Positions 41,206-49,073 of a stretch of 49,073 nt of DNA are shown in pieces (the first letter of the stretch is position 1; each line of letters begins with the position of its first letter). Below the pieces are notes generated by a model that was not told the DNA's origin, did no database searches, and saw nothing but the letters and a program-made list of their open reading frames with translations. The stretch covers positions 1 to 49,073 of the forward strand of contig JBAROV010000233.1 of the NCBI GenBank assembly GCA_049642465.1, written 5' to 3'. The position numbers and the translations under genes are program-made. The stretch comes from CAWDPQ01 sp049642465 (lineage in GTDB: Bacteria; Acidobacteriota; Vicinamibacteria; Vicinamibacterales; 2-12-FULL-66-21).

Positions 41206-42228
41206 TCAGCCCCGATTCGTCAGAAGACCGTGGAGCGGCACATTGAGGCGATAGGCCGTGTCGCTCGATGCGAGGACCAGTCCGCCATGGGGATCGAACG
41301 CTAAACCTATAAGGGAACCGCCGACCATCACCTGCTCGGGTGCGGCTCGATCCGAGGAAAACCGGTACAGACCACTCGAGCCGGCGAGTGCATCGACCAC
41401 GTACAGGCGTCCCTCGGAATCGAACGCCAGTCCCTGCGGCCGCCCGAATCCCTCGTAGAAGACTTCAACGACTCCGGACGTCGGAATGCGATAGACCGGA
41501 TCGCGTGATGAGAGCGTCGGTGCAGTCACATAGAGAGCCTCGTCTGGCCCGAAGGCGAGATGAAACGCCGCAACGCTGGCAGGCAGCGTCGCAAAGAGCG
41601 AAACTTCCCTGGTGGCTGACACCCGAAGCACCGAACCCGATCGATCGCCGACAAAGACCGAACCATCAGGCCCGAACGCGATCCCGCATGCCACGCCGAG
41701 ATCGGTGGCAAACGGCGACGCGGAACCATCCCGCGCAATTCGATGAACGCTCCCGTCGAAACGGGATGAGACGTAGAGGTGACCGTCAGGACCGAATGCC
41801 ATCGACGTCGGATTCGGCAGACCCGAGACGAAGGGTTCGCGCGAACCGTCACGCCGGACGACGAAAATGGAAACCGGCGATTCCTGTCCGCGCGATCCGC
41901 TGAACGTGACGTAGAGGTTTCCGGTCTCGTCGAACACGGGATTGTCGACCTGGTGGAGCCCCGTCGCGAGCGGGGCTCCAATCTCGACGAAGGCCGTCTC
42001 ACCGGTTGCGCCGTCCACTCGGATCGGCGTTCGGCCGCCGTCGAGCCCACCCGGGACGATGGCGGCGAGTGCCTGGCTCGACGCGCGCACCAGCCGCGCC
42101 GGAACACCGCCGATCCTGACATCGGGGAGCGGATCGACCGGAAAGCCGGACCCGGCGATGGTCACCACGCCGCCCTCGACGGCCCAGAGCGGGTGAACGG
42201 CAGCGATACCGGGACGTCCAGCAGACAT
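41206..42228 (-). CDS. IPT/TIG domain and beta-propeller protein
   Basis: A 340-residue protein. Residues 1-85 resemble an IPT/TIG domain (RPGIAAVHPLWAVEGGVVTIAGSGFPVDPLPDVRIGGVPARLVRAS). The rest is a beta-propeller of about six NHL/SMP-30-like blades with repeated AFGPDGHLYVSS, AFGPDGSVFVGD, AFGPDEALYVTA, AFDSEGRLYVVD motifs. No signal peptide is obvious from the ATG at 42228; a TTG ten codons upstream is possible. It may bind a ligand or carry a lactonase-like activity; not assigned. The coding DNA contains a perfect 8-bp-stem hairpin, GGAGCCCC to GGGGCTCC, at 41955-41979. Confidence 0.78.
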   Translation of the reverse strand: MSAGRPGIAAVHPLWAVEGGVVTIAGSGFPVDPLPDVRIGGVPARLVRASSQALAAIVPGGLDGGRTPIRVDGATGETAFVEIGAPLATGLHQVDNPVFDETGNLYVTFSGSRGQESPVSIFVVRRDGSREPFVSGLPNPTSMAFGPDGHLYVSSRFDGSVHRIARDGSASPFATDLGVACGIAFGPDGSVFVGDRSGSVLRVSATREVSLFATLPASVAAFHLAFGPDEALYVTAPTLSSRDPVYRIPTSGVVEVFYEGFGRPQGLAFDSEGRLYVVDALAGSSGLYRFSSDRAAPEQVMVGGSLIGLAFDPHGGLVLASSDTAYRLNVPLHGLLTNRG

Positions 42229-42307
42229 CAGGATCAAATGTGCAGCCGACGCGATCAAACTGGGGGAAAGCCGGGCGGAAGCGCGCGACCGGAGTCTGCC
42301 TCGCCGG

Positions 42308-42347
42308 CCTTCGACGTTGCTCAGGCCGGCCCTGAGCTTGTCGAAGG
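42308..42347. repeat. REP-like palindrome
   Basis: Arms CCTTCGAC (42308-42315) and GTCGAAGG (42340-42347), then CTCAGG and CCTGAG inside them, fold into a long hairpin with a GC-rich loop. The right arm matches the element inside the anti-sigma gene at 10061-10088. The spacer 42229-42382 holds nothing else I recognise. Confidence 0.65.
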
Positions 42348-42382
42348 GCCGGAGGACAACGCGCCAAGGCGGGAGTGCCGTC

Positions 42383-42916
42383 TCAGGTCTCGTCGAGCTC
42401 CATGTTCCAGTAGAAGTAATCGCGCCAGCTGTCCGGGGCGTTCTTCAACCCCACCGTAATCCGGATGGCCGGCGCTCTATCGGGACGTTTCGGCATCCGA
42501 ATCAGATGCATGCCCGCTTCTGCGGGCGTGCGCCCACCTTTGCGTCGATTGCAGGCGACGCAGCAGGTCACAATGTTCTCCCAATCTTTTCGTCCCCCGT
42601 GGGCCACGGGCACGACATGGTCGAACGTCAGTTCCGCCGTCGGGAACGCCCGCCCGCAGTATTGGCACGAGTGGTCGTCCCGGGCGTAAATATTCGCCCG
42701 GGAGAACGGAACGTAGTCAATATTGCGCTTGATCTTGATATACCGGAGCAGGCGGATGACCGAAGGCAGTTTGAAGCTGAAAGAGACAGACCGAACCTCG
42801 CGGTCGTAGACCGAAATGACTTCGACCTTCCCCTGGCACCACAGCGTGATCGCCTTCTGCCAGTGGACAACCTTGAGAGGTTCGTACGTTGCATTGAGCA
42901 GCAGAGTCTGCTCCAT
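42383..42916 (-). CDS. HNH endonuclease family protein
   Basis: A 177-residue protein with a His-Asn-His nuclease fold. The zinc pairs CQYCG and CVACN flank TFDHVVPVAHGGRKDWENIV, which contains the catalytic His; length and MEQTLLLNATYEPLKVVHWQKAITLW start match a widespread chromosomal HNH family of unclear role. A TTGACA-N18-CAGAAT promoter overlaps the upstream ATG (42928), so the transcript would begin near the ATG at 42916; this start is chosen and implies a leaderless message. No restriction-modification partner is nearby. Confidence 0.85.
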   Translation of the reverse strand: MEQTLLLNATYEPLKVVHWQKAITLWCQGKVEVISVYDREVRSVSFSFKLPSVIRLLRYIKIKRNIDYVPFSRANIYARDDHSCQYCGRAFPTAELTFDHVVPVAHGGRKDWENIVTCCVACNRRKGGRTPAEAGMHLIRMPKRPDRAPAIRITVGLKNAPDSWRDYFYWNMELDET

Positions 42917-42926
42917 AAGCTGAGTC

Positions 42927-42956
42927 ATTCTGACCGATTGGGCTCAGCTCTGTCAA
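42927..42956 (-). promoter_or_regulatory. Promoter of the HNH gene, likely leaderless
   Basis: On the minus strand, TTGACA (42956-42951) and CAGAAT (42932-42927) with an 18-bp spacer. The expected start site is within a few bases of the ATG at 42916. Confidence 0.5.
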
Positions 42957-43047
42957 GGCTGAAGATCGTCTAAAGGGATTGTTTGCAGCGGCTTAGCGCC
43001 GAAATGCACGCCACTTCAATCATTGACCGATAATGAGGACATCTCCC

Positions 43048-43581
43048 GTGATGCGACTGCCCCTTTCGGTCGGCGTCCTGATCATTGCGTGCGGGGCTGG
43101 GGGCTGCGCGTCGACAGGGGCCGTCCCCCAACCGTTCCCCACACCCGGAGCCGCCAAGCGCACCCCCCGCCCGTCACCAGTCGCCGTGGCGACGACCGGC
43201 ACGCCGCTTCCGTCCGACGGCTACGCGATCGTCGGCACCGCCCTCGATCTTCGCGGTAGCCCGTACCGCGACGGCGGAGCGGATCCGAGCGGCTTTGATT
43301 GCAGCGGTTTCGTGGAGTACGTCTTCAGCCAGCACGGCATCGCGGTGCCGCGAACGGTTACGGATTTGTACCGGAGCGGACGGGACGTATCCCTGAACCA
43401 CCTGCAGCCGGGCGATCTCGTCTTCTTCTCGACGACTGCGCCTGGTCCCACCCACGTCGGCATGGCCATTGGTGGTGACTCTTTTGTGCACGCACCGAGT
43501 TCGGCGGGCGTCGTACGGGTGGAACGCCTCAGTCGAGGCTACTGGGCGTCACGGCTGGTCGGAGCGCGCCGCGTGATGTGA
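43048..43581 (+). CDS. NlpC/P60 peptidoglycan endopeptidase lipoprotein
   Basis: A 177-residue lipoprotein of the NlpC/P60 family, which cleaves peptide crosslinks in peptidoglycan. The signal is MRLPLSVGVLIIACGAGGC with lipobox GGC. After a Pro-rich linker the catalytic domain has Cys in FDCSGFVEYVF, His in THVGMAIG and His in FVHAPSS. GAGGA at 43035-43039 fits the GTG at 43048 or ATG at 43051 better than the ATG at 43033. The stop is followed directly by the TTTTCCC array. Confidence 0.9.
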   Translation: MMRLPLSVGVLIIACGAGGCASTGAVPQPFPTPGAAKRTPRPSPVAVATTGTPLPSDGYAIVGTALDLRGSPYRDGGADPSGFDCSGFVEYVFSQHGIAVPRTVTDLYRSGRDVSLNHLQPGDLVFFSTTAPGPTHVGMAIGGDSFVHAPSSAGVVRVERLSRGYWASRLVGARRVM

Positions 43582-43587
43582 GCGTCT

Positions 43588-43619
43588 TTTTCCCTTTTCC
43601 CTTTTCCCTTTTCCCTTTT
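43588..43619 (+). repeat. TTTTCCC heptanucleotide array
   Basis: Four exact copies of TTTTCCC (43588-43615) and a partial fifth fill the whole gap between the stops of two convergent genes. The plus strand is pyrimidine-only, the minus strand purine-only. Confidence 0.9.
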
Positions 43620-44435
43620 TCATGCGGCGCGATGCGCTCCCTTGCGGGTCAGCCGTCGGGTCGTGCACTCGGTGAACTGCCGGATATGCAGATCATCTTC
43701 CGTATAAAGCACGGGCTGCGTCGGCGGCTTGAGCGGCTCGATCTTGATCTCCGGATCGGACGGCGGTGCCGCGAGCGCCTGCATGTAGCGCTGCGGGAAC
43801 GACGGAAAATTCCGGAACGTCGTCGCCACTACTCCTCCGAAACGCGAAGTCAGCCCGCCGAAGCCTTCCTCAAGGAACTCGTAGAGCGATCGATCGGGGC
43901 ACGTTGAAAGATATGAATGAACCATCTCCGCAACCTCTTCATAGAAGTGCGGGCCGTGCGAGCGCGGTGAGTGAGTGCCGTCCGCCCGCGCCACTCGTCT
44001 GATGCCCGTCTCGTCGGGATCGATGTGATACAGCTCGTGCACGACGGTGTCGAGCTTGGCCATCCAGCCGGGCGTCCCTGGCGGATAAAGATCGCCCTTT
44101 CTCGATCGCTCCAGCGTTTGATCGCAGAAGCGCGGCAGCACGAACGAAATGAGGTACTTGATTCTTCGCTGGCCGATGTGGACTTGTGGGGATTTCGTGA
44201 CGAACCACTCGGAGCGTCGGGTCAGTTCTCCCGTCGTTCGATCGCGCCAGAAATAATAACCAGGCTCGCTCTCGGGAAGCGTCAGGCAGTGGCAGGTTGC
44301 GAACGCGCCCTCGGCGTCCGATCGGCCGAACCGGCCGAATACGAGCACTTCTCGGAGGTCGATGAAGGAGAGCCGCGGCGTGCGGCGTACGACATCCTCC
44401 ATGAGAAGCGCTATGCGCTCCGTGTAATTGATCAT
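43620..44435 (-). CDS. Putative zinc metallopeptidase
   Basis: A 271-residue protein with HELYH at residues 133-137 (VVHELYHIDPDETG), the HExxH zinc and catalytic motif, followed by THSPRSHGPHFYEEV with a possible third ligand at H160 or H163. The flanking sequence does not match a named family that I recall; it resembles a group annotated as putative metallopeptidases in phages and bacteria. No signal peptide, so cytoplasmic. The ATG at 44435 (MINYTERI) is preferred over a GTG 11 codons upstream. Confidence 0.7.
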   Translation of the reverse strand: MINYTERIALLMEDVVRRTPRLSFIDLREVLVFGRFGRSDAEGAFATCHCLTLPESEPGYYFWRDRTTGELTRRSEWFVTKSPQVHIGQRRIKYLISFVLPRFCDQTLERSRKGDLYPPGTPGWMAKLDTVVHELYHIDPDETGIRRVARADGTHSPRSHGPHFYEEVAEMVHSYLSTCPDRSLYEFLEEGFGGLTSRFGGVVATTFRNFPSFPQRYMQALAAPPSDPEIKIEPLKPPTQPVLYTEDDLHIRQFTECTTRRLTRKGAHRAA

Positions 44436-44601
44436 CCGACACACGCCGAGCCAGGCCGCACGGCACACACGCGTCCAGGCCCGCGTCCTTGCCGCTTCAC
44501 CCAGGGGAGCTTATTGAAGCAGGAACGGGGCGACTATAAAGGGTATGTTGGTCCGGTGTCAAGGTGATCTAAATGGCCGTTAATGGCAGAGGTGATAGGA
44601 C

Positions 44602-45462
44602 TTAGCGGCAGGGTGGAACTGCACATGGTTTCACGGGCGTGGGCGGTTCTGCAGGAACGGGCTCCCCCGGCAGGACCGCTGGCAGCTCCTCTGGCTGCAG
44701 GGTGGGAACGGCTGGAATATCGTCGTTTCCCTCCTCGCCCGTCGGCGACGCGGCGGTTTCCGCGACGACGGGCGGGGGGGTAACTGCGCCCATCCGGCTC
44801 AGAATCAGCTGCTGGCGCCTTCGCAAGAGCGCTGTCGGATGTGCAATTGTGAGCAACCGAGGATTGGGAATCGCTCCGGCGAGCAGCGCGGCCTCCTGCG
44901 GACCGACCTCAGCGGCGGACTTACGGAAATACGTCCGCGCGGCCGCCTCAGCGCCGTAAATCCCGTCTCCCCATTCAATCAGATTGAGATACAGCTCCAG
45001 AATGCGCTGCTTGGAGAGTTCCGCTTCGAGGCGTCTGGCGATCAACAGTTCTCGGAGCTTTCGAACCGGATTCTTCGACGGTGACAAGTACAGATTTTTG
45101 GCGAGCTGCTGGGTGATAGTACTCCCGCCGCGCACGAACGCGCCGCGGAGGAAGTTCGTCTCCATCGATTCCTTCAGCTGCTCGTAATCAACGCCGTCGT
45201 GCTGCCAGAACGCGCTATCCTCTGCCACGAGGACCGCGCGTTTGAGGTGCTGCGAGACGCGTGCGTAGCTCACCCACCGTTGCACGCGGCGCGGCGCTTC
45301 GCCGCGCGCGCGCGCCTCTCGCGCGCGAAGTTCAATGAAGGCCGTGCTTGAGGGTGTCGACGTGCGCAGCGGCCGGACGTCAGGAAGCGTGAGGTACAGG
45401 TACGCAGCACAGCCGAACCCGATGCCGGCAAGTGCGGCAAGCCCCTGGCCCAGTCTGCGCAT
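44602..45462 (-). CDS. mtgA: Monofunctional peptidoglycan transglycosylase
   Basis: A 286-residue GT51 glycosyltransferase that polymerises lipid II. One N-terminal membrane anchor (residues 8-25) precedes the catalytic domain with Glu in LVAEDSAFWQHDGVD, GGSTITQQLAKNLYL, RKLRELLIARRLE, and ELYLNLIEWGDGIYG. Catalytic Glu and neighbours are intact. The C-terminal ~50 residues are Pro/Glu-rich, an unusual tail. It lies 11 bp after the M48 gene, suggesting cotranscription of two wall/envelope genes. Confidence 0.93.
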   Translation of the reverse strand: MRRLGQGLAALAGIGFGCAAYLYLTLPDVRPLRTSTPSSTAFIELRAREARARGEAPRRVQRWVSYARVSQHLKRAVLVAEDSAFWQHDGVDYEQLKESMETNFLRGAFVRGGSTITQQLAKNLYLSPSKNPVRKLRELLIARRLEAELSKQRILELYLNLIEWGDGIYGAEAAARTYFRKSAAEVGPQEAALLAGAIPNPRLLTIAHPTALLRRRQQLILSRMGAVTPPPVVAETAASPTGEEGNDDIPAVPTLQPEELPAVLPGEPVPAEPPTPVKPCAVPPCR

Positions 45463-45473
45463 TTACCACTATT

Positions 45474-46925
45474 TTAACCTTGCACGACGATCTTGATGCG
45501 GTCTCCCACGCGCGGCGGTTGGCCAGGCTCGTAGTTGTTCATGATCGCGACGGTGGAGGCCTTGACTCCGGCGCCGCTGCGTTCGGCGATCGATTCCCAT
45601 GTGTCGCCAGCGCGCACGGTATAGAGGTCCACGAGATTCGGCCGGATGTTCGCGGCTTCCTGCCTGCTGAGTTCTCGAAACGACCGGATGCTCTGGGCGA
45701 AGGGCCGCTGTACCCCTTCGAACTCATTCGCTGGTGCGAGTCCGGCAAACAAGTAGACGGTGCGATCGTGGACAATGTGGGCGGCGAGCGTCACAACGTT
45801 TCCGAGACCTTGCATCTGACCCTGGTAGGTGCCCACGTACGCGTCGAGTCCGTTCACCCTGGCGGTTTCGCCGTTCAACTGGCGGAAGCCGGCGTTGGCC
45901 ATCGTGCCGCGCGCAATCTGCTCGATTGATCCCGACGCATTCGGTACGAGCTGCAACAGCATGTAATCCTCACGCTCGGGCGCCTTGGCCATGACCTGCG
46001 CGGCTGTGTTCCGGATCTCCCATCCCTGCGGAAACTCAATGGCAAAGCGCAACTCGGGGTGGAGGAATGCATTTCCACGGACGATGCCTTCGCGCGGGCT
46101 GTCGCCGTAGACGATTCCATCCACATGCCTAAGATAATCCGCCTCGTCCACTTCTCCTGCCGTGCCAACGGCACGCGGCGACTGTTCGATCGACGCGCGC
46201 AGCTTGGTGACGCGATCTGCGGCTGCGGGATGCGTGGACAGCCAGTTGGGAACGCCCTTTCGGCTGCCGCTTGCTTCATCCAATCGAGCGAGCGTCGTCA
46301 GCATGCCCGCAACGCCGGCGGGATCCCAGCCACCGCCGCGCGTATATTTCACGCCGAGTTGATCGGCCTGTAGCTCGTCGTCACGTCCGTACTTGAGAAA
46401 CAGCACGCCCAGCGCTGTTTCGGTGAGATTCTGAAACGGGCGGGCTTCAGGTACGAAGATACTGAGCAGAGTGACGCCAATCCCCGCGGTGGTGGCTTTG
46501 GTGTACTGCTGCGCGGAATGACGGGCCGTGACGTGCCCGATCTCGTGGCCAAGAACGCCAGCGAGCTGCGCTTCGTTGTCGAGGAACGGAAGAATGCCGC
46601 GGGTCAAATAGATGTAGCCGCCCGGCAGCGCAAAGGCGTTCACCGCGGGTTCATCGACCACCGCAAAATGCCACGGCAACGACGGGCGTTCGGATGCACG
46701 AGCGAGGCGCATCCCGATGCTTTCGACGTACCTCTGCAGCTCGGCATTCTCATAGACGCCCATCTGACGGCGGACTTCGCCATCCATTTGTTTACCCAGT
46801 TCGATCTCCTGGGCTTCGCTCATTAGCGAAAACTCTTTTTGGCCGGTGGCAGGGTTTGTCGCGCAGGCGCCAACCGTCAGCGCCAGGCAAGTGATGACAG
46901 CAGACTTCTTAGCCGGGGCGAACAT
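45474..46925 (-). CDS. M48 metalloprotease lipoprotein with LysM domain
   Basis: A 483-residue lipoprotein (lipobox LTVGAC, Cys at 21). The M48 domain has HEIGH in GVLGHEIGHVTARHSAQQ, Glu ligand in DDELQADQLGVKY, as in YfgC/BepA-type periplasmic proteases that oversee outer-membrane proteins. After an additional folded region, the last 50 residues form a LysM module (LYTVRAGDTWESIAERSGAGVKASTVAIMNN) that binds peptidoglycan. GGAGG before the ATG. Overall an outer-membrane quality-control protease tethered to the wall. Confidence 0.92.
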   Translation of the reverse strand: MFAPAKKSAVITCLALTVGACATNPATGQKEFSLMSEAQEIELGKQMDGEVRRQMGVYENAELQRYVESIGMRLARASERPSLPWHFAVVDEPAVNAFALPGGYIYLTRGILPFLDNEAQLAGVLGHEIGHVTARHSAQQYTKATTAGIGVTLLSIFVPEARPFQNLTETALGVLFLKYGRDDELQADQLGVKYTRGGGWDPAGVAGMLTTLARLDEASGSRKGVPNWLSTHPAAADRVTKLRASIEQSPRAVGTAGEVDEADYLRHVDGIVYGDSPREGIVRGNAFLHPELRFAIEFPQGWEIRNTAAQVMAKAPEREDYMLLQLVPNASGSIEQIARGTMANAGFRQLNGETARVNGLDAYVGTYQGQMQGLGNVVTLAAHIVHDRTVYLFAGLAPANEFEGVQRPFAQSIRSFRELSRQEAANIRPNLVDLYTVRAGDTWESIAERSGAGVKASTVAIMNNYEPGQPPRVGDRIKIVVQG

Positions 46926-47026
46926 AGTCCGTTCCTCCGAGCGTCAACGCGCAACAATCTGCGCGGCAGCGACTGACCTCCGAGGGTGCAACTGATGTGC
47001 CAGTGGACTCGTCTGTATCTCGTCTT

Positions 47027-48166
47027 CTATCGTGCGCTCTCGACCGCGGCCACGGCTGCGCTCGCGGTTCGTGGCGTGTACCCTTCGGCGCGGAGGCAGC
47101 GTTCGAATGCGCTCAAAAACAGCAGAACGTTGCCGAGGGTCGAACCTGCGCCCATCAATCCGATGCGCCAGATGCGGCCGGCAAGCGGCCCCAGGCCCGC
47201 GCCGATCTCGATCTGGAACTCTTGCAGAAGACGACGTCGGACGGCCGCCTCGTCGATTCCGTCCGGAACCCGCACCGCATTGAGCGTCCACAAGCGTTCA
47301 CCCGGCGGAGGCAGGAGCGAAAGTCCGAGCGAGTCCAGTCCGGCGACCAGCGCACGGTGATGTCGTTCGTGACGCGCATAGCGAGTGTCGAGGCCTTCCT
47401 CCTCAACGACGGTCAGTGCCTCACGCAGGGCGAACACGAGAGACGAACACATCGTGTGGTGATACCGGCGACGGACCCAATAGTCCTGGAGCAGATTGAC
47501 GTCGAGATAGAAGCTTCGGCAGGGAATGCGTCGGTCGAGCACGCGCGCCGCATACGTAATCGGCGCGAGGCCTGGCGGTGCGCCAAGCCCCTTTTGAGAG
47601 CAGCTGTAACAGACGTCAACATCCCACGCCGCTGTGGTAACCGGGATCGCGCCAAGTGACGTCACCGCATCCACGACCGTCATCGCACCATGACGTTTCG
47701 CGACGGCGGAGATGTCGGCCACTGGATTCAACACTCCCGTTGACGTCTCCGCGTGGACACACCCGACGATCTCCGCCCCATTGGCTCGCAATGCACGTTC
47801 GACAGCCGCGGGATCGATCGCCCGGCCCCATTCGCCTTCCACGCGCGTGACCCTTGCACCGTACCGTTCGAAGACCTGAGCCAGGCGGTCGCCGAAGTAA
47901 CCCGTGACTACCACAAGCGCGGGCGCATCAACACGTGTGACATTTGCGACGGCGGCCTCGAGCCCGGAGGTCCCGGTACCGGAAACGGCGAAACTGAACG
48001 CGTCGGCAGCCGCGCCGAAGAGACCGTCGAGCCTGCGCCGCACATCGTCCAGCGCGTTCACCATCTCGGAATCGAGATGGCTCACCACGGGACCCGCGAG
48101 CTGCGAGAGTACTCGCGCAGACACTGGACTGGGACCTGGGCCGAGGAGAAGACGTTCGCTAGGCAT
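47027..48166 (-). CDS. Alanine-glyoxylate aminotransferase family protein
   Basis: A 379-residue class V PLP aminotransferase. LLGPGPSPVSARVLSQLAGPVVSHLDSEMVNALDDVRRRL is the family start; the substrate region HAETSTGVLNPV, VVDAVTSLGAIPV, and the PLP Lys in CYSCSQKGLGAPPGLAPI fit AGXT-like enzymes, which convert glyoxylate and alanine to glycine and pyruvate; some members are serine-pyruvate aminotransferases. The upstream frame is open, but MPSERLLLGPGP at 48166 is the natural start. It overlaps the aldolase stop by 8 bp, a link consistent with disposal of glyoxylate made by that enzyme. Confidence 0.9.
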   Translation of the reverse strand: MPSERLLLGPGPSPVSARVLSQLAGPVVSHLDSEMVNALDDVRRRLDGLFGAAADAFSFAVSGTGTSGLEAAVANVTRVDAPALVVVTGYFGDRLAQVFERYGARVTRVEGEWGRAIDPAAVERALRANGAEIVGCVHAETSTGVLNPVADISAVAKRHGAMTVVDAVTSLGAIPVTTAAWDVDVCYSCSQKGLGAPPGLAPITYAARVLDRRIPCRSFYLDVNLLQDYWVRRRYHHTMCSSLVFALREALTVVEEEGLDTRYARHERHHRALVAGLDSLGLSLLPPPGERLWTLNAVRVPDGIDEAAVRRRLLQEFQIEIGAGLGPLAGRIWRIGLMGAGSTLGNVLLFLSAFERCLRAEGYTPRTASAAVAAVESAR

Positions 48167-49055
48167 ATTGCTCGCACACCTTGCGCACTCGATCGAGTTC
48201 GAGACGAATGTCGTCGATGGCGGCGGCCGTCGCCGGCCCGAGCGGCGAGCGAGGCTTGCCCCCGACGTAGCCCGCGAGATCCATCGCGGCTTTGAGCCCT
48301 GGCACACCGTGCGTGCTCGTCACGAGCCGCCCGAGCGGCGTCAATTCCTGCTGTAACGCGCGAGCGGCCGAGTGCCTTCCCGCCAGCGCGTGCTCGTACA
48401 GCGCAACGCACGCTTCGGGCATCACGCATGCGAGCGCGAGGATTCCTCCAGTAGCTCCCACGCACAACCACGGATAGAAAACCAGTGCGGATCCAGCGAT
48501 CACCGCGAAAGACGACGGCACCGCGGCGACGAATGCCGCAAACTGCGCCGTGTCCACGCCGGTCTCCTTCATGCCGACGATGTTGGGATGTCCGGCCAGT
48601 CGGCCGACTGTATCCGGCGTCAGGTTGACCCCCGTCAGCGCTGGATAGTTGTAGAGCAAGACCGGAACTGGCGACGCGTCCGCAACCGCCGTGTAGTGCC
48701 TCAGGAACGCATCGGGGGTCATTCTGGGCTTGAAGTAGGAAGGCGTTCGGACCAGCACTGCATCAGCACCAAGCTGCGCGGCGCGCGTGGCCGCCGCGAT
48801 CGTCGCGCGAGTCGACTCCCGTCCGGCGCCGGCAATCAACAGCAGCTTCGATCCGAGGGCATTTCTCGCGGCCTCGAGTACTCGGTCGGATTCCGTGTCG
48901 TCGAGGAGGGGCGCCTCGCCATTCGAGCCGAGCGCTACCAAGCCACCCACCCCCGCGCCTGCCCATTTTTCGACGTTGGCCCGGATCGCGCGGACGTCCA
49001 CTTCGTCGTTGGTGAAGGGGGTGACCATCGGAGGAAAGACAGCCGCGAATTTCAC
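48159..49055 (-). CDS. DHDPS-family aldolase, 4-hydroxy-2-oxoglutarate aldolase-like
   Basis: A 298-residue TIM-barrel class I aldolase. The Schiff-base Lys is in NIVGMKETGVD and the catalytic Tyr in LLYNYPALTG. The loop GSNGEAPLL replaces the GTTGES of dihydrodipicolinate synthase and matches 4-hydroxy-2-oxoglutarate aldolases (HOGA1); the stretches LLLIAGAGREST, HYTAVADASPVPVLLYNYP, HPNIVGMKETG and GVPGLKAAMDLAGYVGG also look HOGA-like. The reaction would give pyruvate and glyoxylate. It overlaps the aminotransferase gene by 8 bp. The start is GTG at 49055, 18 bp from the window end, so upstream signals are not visible. Confidence 0.88.
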   Translation of the reverse strand: MKFAAVFPPMVTPFTNDEVDVRAIRANVEKWAGAGVGGLVALGSNGEAPLLDDTESDRVLEAARNALGSKLLLIAGAGRESTRATIAAATRAAQLGADAVLVRTPSYFKPRMTPDAFLRHYTAVADASPVPVLLYNYPALTGVNLTPDTVGRLAGHPNIVGMKETGVDTAQFAAFVAAVPSSFAVIAGSALVFYPWLCVGATGGILALACVMPEACVALYEHALAGRHSAARALQQELTPLGRLVTSTHGVPGLKAAMDLAGYVGGKPRSPLGPATAAAIDDIRLELDRVRKVCEQYA

Positions 49056-49073
49056 TGTGGGAGCGTACCACAG

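Noticed and set aside
41955..41979. Hairpin with 8-bp stem inside the NHL gene as a regulatory element
   Set aside because: It lies in coding sequence for APLATG-type residues in a GC-rich gene; no position or context supports a regulatory role.
42383..42916. HNH protein as part of a restriction or phage defence system
   Set aside because: No methyltransferase, helicase or other defence gene is adjacent, and this HNH family is common in chromosomes.

Overview
The window is about 49 kb of GC-rich bacterial chromosome with no tRNA, rRNA, CRISPR array, prophage or insertion sequence that I can recognise. lpxC (lipid A synthesis), several lipoproteins, a periplasm-type M48 protease and a monofunctional transglycosylase indicate a diderm cell. 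The mix of ECF sigma factors, NtrC-type regulation, IPT/NHL proteins, Gly-rich PEGA proteins and many short dispersed repeats suggests an Acidobacteriota genome, perhaps Vicinamibacteria; this is inference from gene content, not a database result.

Layout. 1-4085 (minus): hslV-hslU, an Fn3-like lipoprotein and a FAH-family hydrolase. 4184-6608 (plus): secreted esterase-like hydrolase, PEGA protein, small membrane protein. 6553-10919 (minus): ECF sigma factor and zinc anti-sigma factor, two exported proteins, APC permease. 11197-19842 (plus): soluble histidine kinase, an unusual HTH-receiver fusion, an ABC-F ATPase, a PAS kinase with its sigma54-type response regulator, a DUF2167-like protein and a zinc-ribbon membrane protein. 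19790-25746 (minus): dprA-topA-trmFO-xerC operon with a well-defined promoter. 26047-30878 (plus): TPR protein, lipoprotein, then the conserved rplU-rpmA-obgE-nadD-rsfS-comF block. 30844-32724 (minus): lysA-tmk. 32877-35539 (plus): ECF sigma factor, STAS protein, small helical protein and a permuted SPASM/radical-SAM protein. 35536-42916 (minus): HNH protein, IPT/NHL protein, cationic amino-acid permease, uvrA, lpxC. 43048-43581 (plus): NlpC/P60 lipoprotein. 43620-49055 (minus): 4-hydroxy-2-oxoglutarate aldolase-like protein with alanine-glyoxylate aminotransferase, M48-LysM protease, transglycosylase, putative metallopeptidase.

Most interesting signals. (1) At least five arrays with a strict 7-nt period and different unit sequences lie at gene junctions or inside genes, resembling the heptanucleotide STRR repeats of heterocystous cyanobacteria. 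(2) A ~90-bp dispersed repeat sits directly upstream of two unrelated start codons in the same orientation. (3) A near-ideal intrinsic terminator lies inside the first codons of a membrane-protein gene. (4) Two sigma54-like promoters lie near the NtrC-type two-component system and lpxC. (5) The dprA promoter has a palindromic operator in its spacer and a structured leader. (6) The Bacillus-like order dprA-topA-trmFO-xerC-hslVU is split by a 15.7-kb block. (7) The sigma-STAS-small protein-radical SAM cluster is the best candidate for an undescribed system.
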